A DNA stretch of 64,000 nt from Zygnema cylindricum (Eukaryota; Streptophyta; Zygnematophyceae; Zygnematales; Zygnemataceae): contig JBBHKE010000079.1 in assembly GCA_037447655.1 (NCBI GenBank), positions 62,001 through 126,000 of the forward strand, given 5' to 3'. Each line of letters opens with the position of its first letter. Within the stretch, counting starts at the first letter, position 1. A program made the translations under genes and the position numbers. The notes beneath the pieces are model-generated. The model was not told the origin of the DNA. It did no database searches and saw only the letters and a list, made by a program, of their open reading frames with translations. This document shows positions 1 through 8,260 of the stretch, piece after piece.

Positions 1-59
1 AGGTTTACGGGAATTTTATATTAGGGTTTATATATTTAATTAAAATGTATTTGCCGGCG

Positions 60-150
60 GCGGGATTTGATCCTTGTACCTGCCGGCCGGCAGATACAAG
101 TAGCCGGTAGCCTTAGCCGTTTAATCTAGCGGTAGTGTTACCTAGCATAT
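60..150 (-). other. tRNA-like A/B-box module in LTR (antisense, degenerate)
   Basis: On the minus strand a T-arm-like segment (GGATCAAATCC form; best preserved in the A2 LTR near 21670) lies downstream of a CTAGATTAAACGG stretch resembling an A box. The module sits at the same relative place as better preserved tRNA-like modules in the S, G, C1 and J LTRs and is antisense to the element in all of them. It is too degenerate to be a working tRNA gene. Confidence 0.4.
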
Positions 151-275
151 AGTTTGATAATTATTTACATATGTATACAAGCGATAAACCATTTAACTGA
201 AATGAATTACGGGATACATAGATCCAGTAATATATAATGTACGACTTACGGTACGGACAAAAATCAGTACCGCGC

Positions 276-299
276 ATTTGTTTCGTAAAAGAAACAAAT
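276..299. promoter_or_regulatory. U3 dyad ATTTGTTTC-N6-GAAACAAAT
   Basis: A perfect 9-bp inverted repeat with a 6-nt spacer, flanked on both sides by CCGCGC. The same dyad occurs in the other A LTRs. Related palindromes occur in the C1 LTRs (near 13350 and 18735), the J LTR (near 55590) and the F LTR (near 33425). Conservation in U3 suggests a protein-binding site; the factor is unknown. Confidence 0.5.
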
Positions 300-506
300 A
301 CCGCGCATGTATTTATTACGGCTACGATTAAAGCCGAATTTAATCGGACGGTCGGGATTAGCGCCGAGATCGCGGAGGAAGATTTCGGCGGTTTGTGGCC
401 ATCGCCACATCGGATGACGCGTGGCGAAATTCCGTTGGATTGTGGAATCTCCGGAGATTATGGCACCGAATCCGGATTTGACATGTGTCGACATTTTGGC
501 CATGTC

Positions 507-581
507 GTACAATGTCCGTACATAAAGTAGACCGGCAGCTGTACTTTTGCGTACGGAACTCAATTCTGATTGGTTCCGTAC
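507..581. promoter_or_regulatory. GTAC cluster in U3
   Basis: Five GTAC tetramers in 75 bp (507, 518, 541, 551, 578), plus a sixth that is intact in the 3' LTR but mutated here (527). Equivalent clusters occur in the LTRs of C1, G, S, H, I and J. GTAC is the core bound by plant and algal SBP-box factors; linking these LTRs to that family is inference. Confidence 0.5.
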
Positions 582-640
582 ATCAGTAGATAGATTCTGT
601 GAGAGAGATAGGACTTAGAAAAATTAGAAGAAAGGACCCC

Positions 641-797
641 CTCTCCCAGAGAGCTTCTGTACAAAAGGTCAACTTTGACCCTCCATAACTTACTGCTCAG
701 GGGAGCAAATTCAGAGATTCTTTTTGCTATCGACTCAGGGGAGTCTTGTCTTCACAGGGGTGAAGTTGGTTAGAGATTTTGTCTGCCAGGGTGGCAG
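641..797 (+). ncRNA. Six-hairpin leader RNA array (R/U5) of A1
   Basis: Six short perfect hairpins lie in a row. Their stems are CTCTC/GAGAG (641-653, loop CCA), GGTCA/TGACC (667-680), TGCTC/GAGCA (694-707, loop AGGG), GACTC/GAGTC (732-745, loop AGGG), CTTCAC/GTGAAG (750-765, loop AGGG) and CTGCCA/TGGCAG (783-797, loop GGG). The array is repeated at 6040-6196 in the 3' LTR, and in other LTR families with compensatory changes. Being just upstream of the PBS it should be in genomic RNA; a packaging, dimerisation or Gag-binding role is inference. Confidence 0.6.
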
Positions 798-870
798 TTA
801 TTTTTGCTTAAACACAAAGGGGTCAGGATTATCCTAGAGGCTTCTTGGAAGCTGTCCACTCTGAGGACTT

Positions 871-1731
871 ATGGAGGTCTCAGAGTTTCAGGTTATGGGC
901 CCACCCTCTAGGGTACCAATCTTTAATGGAACTGGCTTCATATACTGGGAAAGTATGATGATAGGAGCTCTATGCGAAAAAAGGTTTTGGGGGATAGTGA
1001 GTGGACGATTGGGGCGTCCATCAAGTCTTGGAATTCCTCCAGGGTTTAAAGGAAGCAGATTCACCAGGAAAGAGGATTCACCTTCAACGGAGGAAACAAA
1101 GGAAGGAGAGGTGGTGGACAAAGGAAAGGAGAAGGAGGCGACCACACCAATAGCAACTGGTTTAGCATTCATGTCACCTATTCCGAGGAACGAGGAGAAT
1201 GATACTGAAACCTGGGACTTTAACAATATGGCAGCAAAGCACTTCATCCTACGCCATCTCACTCAAAGACTTGCATGTCCTCATTTGCAGGTAGAGAGGG
1301 CATTTGATCTTTGGATGGCTCTCATAGAGATGTACCGAAATGGTACGATTCAGCAACAACAGTTGGCTGATCAGAAAGTTAAGGAGTATGTATACAAAGG
1401 GGGAAATATGTTGAATTTTTGCAATGAGCTTGCTACACTCTTCATGGAGCTAGAGAGTGCGGGTAAAGTTTTTAGTGAAAAAGAAAAAGTTAACTGTTTA
1501 CTAATGAAGTTACTTGATGAGTTCGAGAACATAGTCAACCGTGTGCAGGACTTGCCGGACTCAAGGTGGATATGGAACTCAGTGGTAGGGATGATTCTCG
1601 TTCGAGAGAATACGATTGAGATCCGAAGGGGAGGAAAGAGTGGACAAGCCTTGGCAACAGCGACCGATTGGAGGAACAAGGATTCTCGGAAACCAGTCGG
1701 AAACTATGGGGGTAGGGAGCAGAAAAATTAG
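871..1731 (+). CDS. gag: Gag capsid polyprotein of A1 (ends at in-frame TAG)
   Basis: A 286-residue copia Gag that forms the particle shell and packages element RNA. The ATG at 871 lies 20 nt inside the LTR; the frame then crosses the PBS, giving the FQVMGPPSRVP segment found in every sister family. The conserved core has FIYWESMM and WGIVSG near residues 23-45 and a helical region with MAAKHFILRHLTQRL near 117-131, followed by a basic tail. A TAG at 1729-1731 stops it just before the zinc knuckle. The frame is open again immediately and continues in phase into pol, so gag and pol form one reading frame broken by one stop. That stop could be a mutation or a suppressed codon; mutation is the simpler reading. 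Confidence 0.85.
   Translation: MEVSEFQVMGPPSRVPIFNGTGFIYWESMMIGALCEKRFWGIVSGRLGRPSSLGIPPGFKGSRFTRKEDSPSTEETKEGEVVDKGKEKEATTPIATGLAFMSPIPRNEENDTETWDFNNMAAKHFILRHLTQRLACPHLQVERAFDLWMALIEMYRNGTIQQQQLADQKVKEYVYKGGNMLNFCNELATLFMELESAGKVFSEKEKVNCLLMKLLDEFENIVNRVQDLPDSRWIWNSVVGMILVRENTIEIRRGGKSGQALATATDWRNKDSRKPVGNYGGREQKN
891..905 (+). other. Primer-binding site: half-tRNA-iMet type
   Basis: GGTTATGGGCCCACC directly follows the LTR. Its reverse complement, GGTGGGCCCATAACC, is the anticodon stem-loop segment of plant initiator tRNA-Met (from memory of that conserved tRNA), not the tRNA 3' end. Drosophila copia is the known precedent for priming from a 5' half of this tRNA. Confidence 0.85.
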
Positions 1732-1797
1732 GTTGGCGAGTTCGAACCAAGGGCTCCCAAAGGTTTATGTCATTTTTGTAAGAAACCGGGGCACTAT

Positions 1798-4700
1798 ATG
1801 GCAGAGTGCACCAAGCTAACCGAGCTTCGGTTAAAGGAGGGGCAGACCGGTGGTACCCCGAGAGGAAAGAAAAAGGCCCTTGTCACACAGGTACTTGAGG
1901 CGGAATCCGAGGACGAGGACGATGAGCTCCTTTTGGATGAGGAGTTGGAGGCGAAAACTGAGGTTGAAATTCCACGAAGGCAGAAATGTGCTTACGGTGG
2001 ATTGAAAGGTGAAGCAGGCTGGATTATAGATTCAGGTGCCTCAATGCACATGTGTAAGGATAGACACCTGTTCACTAAGATAAGAAAGATTCCCACTGTA
2101 GAGATAGAGTACGGGGATGGGAGGATAGTCACCACTACTCTTGTAAGATCGGTAGATCTGAAAGTGTTAGTAGAAGGAAAGACATCCATATCAACATTCT
2201 CCGATGTATTGTTTATTTCGGAGCTGAACAAAAACCTTATCTCTACATCAGTATTAGATGATAAGGGTTTTTTCACTAGCACTAGGGAAGGAGTCTTTAC
2301 TGCTAGTTTTAAGGAGGATGTCTATTTCATTGCTGAGAAAGGTAGCCATGGGATGTTTAGGCTGATCTTAAGTAATGAAACGAAGAAACTTTATTATGCT
2401 GGTGTTCATGATATTATGATGTGGCATAAGAGGCTTGGGCATGTGAATCTAGATAAGTTAAGAGAGATGAAAAAGATGGGAGTGGTGGAAGGGATTCAGT
2501 TCAGTGAGAGTGATGATATAAGTGATTGTAGTGGGTGTGCTCAAGGTAAAGCACACAGATTACCCTTTCCAAAAACAGCCACCTACAAGGGAGAAAAACT
2601 TCTAGATCTAGTACACACAGATATTTGGGGACCGGCTAGAGTGCCCTCACCGGGGGGGAAGAGATTTATGATGACTATAACTGATGATTGGTCTCGGTAT
2701 TCCCGAGTATATTTTTTGAAAAACAAGTCAGAGGCTGAGGACTGTTTTAGACAATATAAAGCATGGAGCGAAAAACTCCATGAAACTCCAATCAAGAGAG
2801 TAAGGAGTGACAATGGTGGAGAGTATACTTCTAACCAGTTTGAGGATTTTTTGAGGGAAGATGGGGTTCAACACCAAAAGATAGTGCCAGAAAATCCTGA
2901 ACCGAATGGGGTAGCTGAAAGGTTAAATAGAACACTAAGTGATAGTGCTAGAAGTATGTTGTCGGATAAGAAGATAGGAAAAAGGTTTTGGGCAGAAGCA
3001 ATGAACCGTGCTAATTACCTCAAAAATAGAGTTCTTACTTCAGCTATAAAAGATCAAACACCTTATGAGAGATGGACAGGCCGGAAACCAGACTTATCTC
3101 ATTTAAAGGTTTTCGGCAGTCAAGTATTCAGTCTAGATACTGATCGGTCCAATTGGAAGCTAGATCGTAAAGGAAAACCGGGATACTTATTAGGATATGA
3201 TGAGGATGTTAAAGGATATAGAGTTTATGATCTAAAAAGAGAAGATATAATCTTAGTAAAGCATCTAGTAGTTATGGATGAAGGAAAGTCTGTGGATCCC
3301 TTCAAATATACAAAGTCAGTAAAAATCAGATTTGAGTCAAAAAATTCTGATGACTTTGAGCTTCCTAACTATCCAGGTTTTAGAGACGATGACATTCTTG
3401 CAGGAACAAATCAGACCGAAAAGGACTCGGCTGTGGAAACTCTAGTGACAACTCTACCCGAAGCGGAAGACGTGGTGGAAATTGATTCGGAATCAAGGGA
3501 TAGGGGAGAAGCCGAGTTTGTTCGAAAGAATCCACGAGAACCATCTATTACGGCCTCAGATTTTGAGGGAGGGAGGAGAAGTAGCAGAAGACTGCAAGAA
3601 AAACAAGTTAATAACAAGGTTACTAAACTATCTCATCAAGATGAACCTCAAACTTATCGAGAGGCGATGACTTGTCCAGAAAGAAACCGGTGGAAGACAG
3701 CCATCAATGAGGAGATGGCTTCAATCATGGCAGCCGATACTTGGGAGCTGGTGGACTGTCCACCTAACCGAAAACCAATCGGTTGTAAGTGGGTTTTCAA
3801 ACTAAAACTGAACCCAGATAACACAATCGAGCGCTACAAGGCCAGATTAGTGGCAAAGGGATTTACACAAAAGGAAGGAATTGACTACGAGGAAACCTTT
3901 GCCCCGGTGGTCAGATTTCCCTCCGTCCGCATACTTCTCAGTTTAGCAGCAGCGGAAGACATGGAAGTGCACCAGATGGACATCAAAACAGCCTTTTTGT
4001 ATGGAGAATTAGAAGAGGAGATCTTCATGCGACAACCCGAAGGGTTTGTGGAAGAAGGAGAGGAGAGTAAGGTATGCCGGCTGATTAAATCTCTTTATGG
4101 TTTGAAACAGGCGCCCCGACAGTGGAATAAGAAGCTTGATGAGTTTCTTACCGGTCTAGGATATATTCGGATCAGTTCAGATCACTCAATCTATGTTTTC
4201 GAAGATGAGGAAGGTTTTATATTTATTGCAATTTATGTTGATGATTTGCTTGTCTTAAGTAAATCAATGGAAAAAATTAATAAATTGAAAACCGATCTTA
4301 AGGGGAGATTTGAAATGAAGGATATGGGGGGAGCAAAATATATTTTGGGAATTCAAGTAGAGAGAGACCGAAAAAGAAAAATTATAAGATTGACTCAAAA
4401 GGAAGCAATAGGGAATATGCTTGAAAAATTTCAAATGGATAAAGCTAATAGTTGTACAACTCCAATGGAATTGAAAAAGGGAAGTGAGGGGAGTGAGGAA
4501 GAAGGAGTCATAGTCTTAGACGAGGAATTATCTCCAGAAGAACAGAAGTTCATGCAGACTATTCCTTACAGGCAAGTAGTGGGAAGTCTAATCTATTTTA
4601 TGAATTGTACCCGGCCGGATTTAGCTGCAGCTGTAGGAGTGCTGAGTAGAAGTCTAAATGCTCCCACTAAGAAGGATTGGGAGGCAGCTAAGAGAGTCCT

Positions 4701-5229
4701 TAGATACTTGGTAGGAACTAGAGATCTATGGTTGCATTTGGGTGGGGAGAATACTGACATCACTACTTGGAGTGATGCCAGTTATGGTGATGCTCCGATG
4801 AGGAGATGTACTTCTGGATATGTATTATATGTGGGTGATGGGGCTTGCTGTTGGAGTAGCAAACAGCAAAAGGTTATTGCTCAGTCCACCATGGAGGCTG
4901 AGTATATGGCCTCTTGCTCTGCTGTAAAAGAATTGATGTGGGTCAAGTCTTTGCTTGGTGAGCTTGGTCACCTTAAGAGTGGTGTGCAGAAAATATTTTG
5001 TGATAATCAGGCAGCAATCGCTATTTCTGCCAATCCTAAACACCATTTTAAAGCCAAACACATGGACATCAGACTCAGCTTTGTTAGAGAGAAAGTAGAA
5101 AACAAAATAATCAGTTTAGAGTACAGACCAGATAGTGAGATGGTAGCAGATATGATGACCAAACCTGTGCCTTCCCCTAAGCTAATTTTTTGCAGGGAGA
5201 AGTGTGGTCTGAAATTAAAGATTGACTAG
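1798..5229 (+). CDS. pol: Pol polyprotein of A1: NC, protease, integrase, RT, RNase H
   Basis: 1143 residues from the internal ATG; the same frame is open from 1732 and includes the zinc knuckle CHFCKKPGHYMAEC (about 1771-1812), so this ATG is probably not a true start. Aspartic protease motif DSG is at residues 78-80. Integrase has the HHCC finger (WHKRLGH to CSGCAQGKAH, about 209-253) and catalytic D275, D338 and E374, a DD35E spacing. RT has the first aspartate in HQMDIKTAF (D728) and YVDD at 813-816. RNase H acidic residues are D993, E1033 and D1069. The frame runs to a TAG 12 nt before the 3' LTR. All catalytic residues are present, so the protein could be functional if the upstream TAG is bypassed. 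It makes and inserts element cDNA. One oddity is PEPNG where copia integrases usually have PQQNG. Confidence 0.93.
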   Translation: MAECTKLTELRLKEGQTGGTPRGKKKALVTQVLEAESEDEDDELLLDEELEAKTEVEIPRRQKCAYGGLKGEAGWIIDSGASMHMCKDRHLFTKIRKIPTVEIEYGDGRIVTTTLVRSVDLKVLVEGKTSISTFSDVLFISELNKNLISTSVLDDKGFFTSTREGVFTASFKEDVYFIAEKGSHGMFRLILSNETKKLYYAGVHDIMMWHKRLGHVNLDKLREMKKMGVVEGIQFSESDDISDCSGCAQGKAHRLPFPKTATYKGEKLLDLVHTDIWGPARVPSPGGKRFMMTITDDWSRYSRVYFLKNKSEAEDCFRQYKAWSEKLHETPIKRVRSDNGGEYTSNQFEDFLREDGVQHQKIVPENPEPNGVAERLNRTLSDSARSMLSDKKIGKRFWAEAMNRANYLKNRVLTSAIKDQTPYERWTGRKPDLSHLKVFGSQVFSLDTDRSNWKLDRKGKPGYLLGYDEDVKGYRVYDLKREDIILVKHLVVMDEGKSVDPFKYTKSVKIRFESKNSDDFELPNYPGFRDDDILAGTNQTEKDSAVETLVTTLPEAEDVVEIDSESRDRGEAEFVRKNPREPSITASDFEGGRRSSRRLQEKQVNNKVTKLSHQDEPQTYREAMTCPERNRWKTAINEEMASIMAADTWELVDCPPNRKPIGCKWVFKLKLNPDNTIERYKARLVAKGFTQKEGIDYEETFAPVVRFPSVRILLSLAAAEDMEVHQMDIKTAFLYGELEEEIFMRQPEGFVEEGEESKVCRLIKSLYGLKQAPRQWNKKLDEFLTGLGYIRISSDHSIYVFEDEEGFIFIAIYVDDLLVLSKSMEKINKLKTDLKGRFEMKDMGGAKYILGIQVERDRKRKIIRLTQKEAIGNMLEKFQMDKANSCTTPMELKKGSEGSEEEGVIVLDEELSPEEQKFMQTIPYRQVVGSLIYFMNCTRPDLAAAVGVLSRSLNAPTKKDWEAAKRVLRYLVGTRDLWLHLGGENTDITTWSDASYGDAPMRRCTSGYVLYVGDGACCWSSKQQKVIAQSTMEAEYMASCSAVKELMWVKSLLGELGHLKSGVQKIFCDNQAAIAISANPKHHFKAKHMDIRLSFVREKVENKIISLEYRPDSEMVADMMTKPVPSPKLIFCREKCGLKLKID

Positions 5230-5241
5230 AAATAAGGGGAG
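5230..5241 (+). other. Polypurine tract of A1
   Basis: AAATAAGGGGAG directly abuts the 3' LTR and would prime plus-strand DNA synthesis. The same tract precedes the A2 3' LTR (23431-23443), and in reverse complement the C1 and G 3' LTRs. Confidence 0.8.
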
Positions 5242-6289
5242 TGTAGAAACTAATGGTTTTATTAGTATTTTCTAGGTCTGAAAAGAAATATAGAAGTCGA
5301 GGCAGTCTATCTCTAACTTCTCTCTCCAACTCTCAAACTTGTCGCAGTCACTGAGAAATTGGAGAGGAAGCTAGAGCCATGGCTACCTTGGCTATCCTGA
5401 GGTTTACGGGAATTTTATATTAGGGTTTATATATTTAATTAAAATGTATGTGCCGGCGGCAAGATTTGATCCTTGTACCTGCCGGACGGCAGACACAAGT
5501 AGCCGGTAGCCTTAGCCGTTTAGTCTAGCGGTAGTGTTACGTATCATATAGTTTGATATTTATTTAAATATGTATACGTGCGATAAACCATTTAACTGAA
5601 ATGAATTACGGGATACATAGATCCAGTAATATATAATGTACGACTTACGGTACGGACAAAAATCAGTACCGCGCATTTGTTTCGTAAATGAAACAAATAC
5701 CGCGCATGTATTTATTACGGCTACGATTAAAGCCGAATTTAATCGGACGGCCGGGATTAGCGCCGAGATCGCGGAGGAAGATTTCGGCGGTTTGTGGCCA
5801 TCGCCACATCGGATGACGCGTGGCGAAATTCCGTTGGATTGTGGAATCTCCGGAGATTATGGCACCGAATCCGGATTTGACATGTGTCGACATTTTGGCC
5901 ATGTCGTACAATGTCCGTACATAAAGTACACCGGCAGCTGTACTTTTGCGTACGGAACTCAATTCTGATTGGTTCCGTACATCAGTAGATAGATTCTGTG
6001 AGAGAGATAGGACTTAGAAAAATTAGAAGATAGGACCCCCTCTCCCAGAGAGCTTCTGTACAAAAGGTCAACTTTGACCCTCCATAACTTACTGCTCAGG
6101 GGAGCAAATTCAGAGATTCTTTTTGCTATCGACTCAGGGGAGTCTTGTCTTCACAGGGGTGAAGTTGGTCAGAGTTTTTGTCTGCCAGGGTGGCAGTTAT
6201 TTTTGCTTAAACACAAAGGGGTCAGGATTATCCTAGAGGCTTCTTAGAAGCTGTCCACTCTGAGGACTTATGGAGGTCTCAGAGTTTCA
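5242..6289 (+). repeat. 3' LTR of A1 (1048 bp)
   Basis: Begins TGTAGAAACT and ends GAGTTTCA. It contains the same U3 dyad, GTAC cluster, six-hairpin array (6040-6196) and LTR-internal ATG as the 5' copy. Gypsy-1 sequence starts at 6290. Confidence 0.95.
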
Positions 6290-8260
6290 TAGAACATCCA
6301 CCCTGTACTGGTAGTGGTCATCGACCTCCTCTACGAACGGTAGCGCATGAGGGTTTAACTGCACATAACCCTTAAGATTGTTCCCCAGGTCTTTTGTCCT
6401 CATGAAATTCCATAGAGGGTGTAATGGCACACTGGCAGGGAAGTTGATTGGATCTCCTGACTTTCCTCTGCGCCACGCTGCCGGCCACTCCAAAGGATCC
6501 TAGTAATAAAGTTTGGCAAAACTAAAAGCGAGGTCCGGATGTTGCGCCTCGATAGATGGTGGGAAAAGATAGTCACGTATTTCTTCTTCTTTTTCGCTTT
6601 CCCCTTCTGTTTCCTCATCCTCTTGTCGAAGGACAACCACCTCATCCTCGCTAGGATATTGCGCCTCGGCGTTCTTTTCTGAGCTTTCTGAAGACTGCTC
6701 GTCGGCAGTACTTTCCTTATTTGGGTCCCTCATCACCTCTAGATCAAAGGCACGCTCTTCCATCGATGGAGGTGTCGGTTGCCGCTCCGGTTCCTCAACG
6801 TCTGTGAGCTTGTGGTCTTCTTCATCCTCTCGATCCCCCTCTTTAAGTGGGTTATACTCGGGGTCTTGTGAGTTTTCCGACCCCTCCCCTTCACTGGTTT
6901 CCGTTGGTACTCTAGCACTACTAGTAGTCTCTTCCTGCTCCGGTTCTTCCGCCATTCCTTTTCTCCTGTCGGCCTCTACCATGACCTCCGCCGCGACTAA
7001 CAATCTATCCTGTCGAGGTGTATTTCCTTGCCCCACTCGTAAGAGTTTCCTCTTTTTTAGTGGTGGAGAGGAGGACGACGCCATGGATGCGGTTGTACAA
7101 GATAATTTTGGCAACTCAAAAATAGAGGGTAAGCTAGCGGTGCGGGGCGAGATGCTCTCCAAGATGCTCAAACTAGGTTGGACGCGAGGACTAATGGTGG
7201 CTTTAGCTGAGAGGGTTGAGGGTTCCGTGATTGGACTCATCAAGGAGTTGTTGCGTGCGAAGTTATCGTAGCGTCTAATGTTGCATAAATTGCTCTTCTG
7301 CGACAATACCGAGAGTTCGACCTCACCAAGGTTGCGATTCACAACTGCGTCGTTGCGCTTTTTTGTGAGCGCAGCGGTGGCCCTGCGATTCTCTGGCGAC
7401 GTCATTATTACGCTCCGCTTCGTTAGTTGCGCAACGGTAGTGCGTTGGTTCGTTACCTTCTCCGTTGCATTTCGTAGGATGACTCTGACCGTTGCGATAC
7501 TGCTATTCGTTCCCATATTGTGCTTAGTGCGATTGCCCCTCTGGGTAGGCTGAGTGTCCGCACTCTGCAGAAACCTGCGCAGCAAATCGGGGGAATGAAG
7601 ATATTTTTCGTCCACCCAAGAATCGTCCTCCATTCCATAACCTTTCCACCGCATTAAATACAACGTGGAGTCAGAATTATGGTGGCCACGCGACCGGAGA
7701 ATTTCCTCCACCTCGTATTCATCCGCGGTACCTTGGACTGACGATAACGGGGTAGATTGGCGGCGATGAGGAAAAACCGAGTCAGGATCGCGAACTGGCT
7801 TGAATAGTGAAACATGAAACACATTATGAATCCGCCATTCTAATGGAATGTCGAGTTTGTAAGCCACGCCATTAACTTTGGAAAGTATGGTGAATGGACG
7901 CGTAAACCGTGTTGCTAATTTCCTTGAAAGCGCACTTGGTAATGACATATTTGCCATGTTTAGGCGAACCTTGTCTCCCACACGAAAGTGAATGTCCTTC
8001 CTACTAGCGTCGGCTTGCGACTTTTGGCGATTTTTTGCATGTTGGAGTGCTCTCGCTGCCTTATTTAGATTCACTTACAACGTCCGCGCAAAGTCGATAG
8101 CGGCCGGTGTAGGGCATTCGGTGACCAATAGATTATTGGGAAGGGTAGGTTGTCGCCCATTGGGAGAGAAAGGCGTAGCATTAGTCGATGAGTGCACAAC
8201 ACTGTTCTATGCTACCTCAATTGTTGTTAAATGGTTCACCCTGTTGTTCTTTGGTCTAAA
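6290..8260 (-). pseudogene. Gypsy-1: integrase C-terminus with chromodomain and long acidic tail (fragment)
   Basis: Reading right to left, the frame starts with the end of a gypsy integrase core (VVHSSTNATPFSPNGRQP, about 8180-8127), broken by stop codons near 8208 and 8077. It then runs open from 8074 to 6500 (524 residues): linker, RVGDKVRLNMANM, the HNVFHVSLFKP motif and a canonical chromodomain. After it come about 350 residues, rich in Ser and Asp/Glu, with an SSSSPPLKKRKLL nuclear-signal-like stretch. After the stop at 6500-6502 the same frame stays open to the A1 insertion at 6289 (about 70 residues, Trp/Pro-rich), so the original tail was longer. Chromodomains steer integration to modified histones. 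The upstream gag, RT and RNase H of this element are absent. Its integrase differs from that of gypsy-2, so the two are separate elements. Confidence 0.85.
7565..7720 (-). other. Chromodomain of gypsy-1 integrase
   Basis: Residues 119-170 of the 524-residue frame contain EYEVEEILRSR, YLMRWKGYG and DDSWVDEKYL. The aromatic residues expected for methyl-lysine recognition (Y near the start, W in RWKGY, W in DSWV) are all present, so binding to methylated H3 is plausible. Function is inferred from the family. Confidence 0.88.

Larger units (their letters stand above)
1..890 (+). repeat. 5' LTR of A1 (truncated by window start)
   Basis: Nearly identical to 5400-6289. It ends in CA at 890, immediately before the PBS. 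It contains the U3 GTAC cluster, an inverted dyad, a tRNA-like antisense module (about 60-150), the six-hairpin leader and, in its last 20 nt, the gag start codon. A 97-codon open frame at 237-530 recurs in the sister LTRs only because the LTR itself recurs; I do not call it a gene. Confidence 0.93.
1..6289 (+). mobile_element. Ty1/copia element A1 (nearly complete; 5' end outside window)
   Basis: Order is LTR, PBS, gag, NC-protease-integrase-RT-RNase H, polypurine tract, LTR; integrase before RT makes it Ty1/copia. Window base 1 aligns with base 5400 of the 3' LTR, so about 158 bp of the 5' LTR are missing. The two LTRs differ at about 20 positions by eye, mostly in the first 200 bp. The element ends at 6289 inside gypsy-1 sequence; the right target-duplication half should be TAGAA (6290-6294), but the left flank is outside the window. 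It is the most intact member of the half-tRNA group here and a plausible protein source for A2. Confidence 0.93.

Noticed and set aside
237-530. 97-110 codon open frames on both strands repeated in every A-family LTR (also 5636-5968, 21885-22169, 23839-24171)
   Set aside because: They lie in U3, cover the GTAC cluster and dyad, have no recognisable domain, and are conserved only because the LTR is. They also differ in length between copies.
6804-7553. Plus-strand open frames of 155 and 91 codons
   Set aside because: Antisense to the gypsy-1 integrase tail; their Ser/Leu-rich composition reflects the acidic/Ser coding on the other strand.
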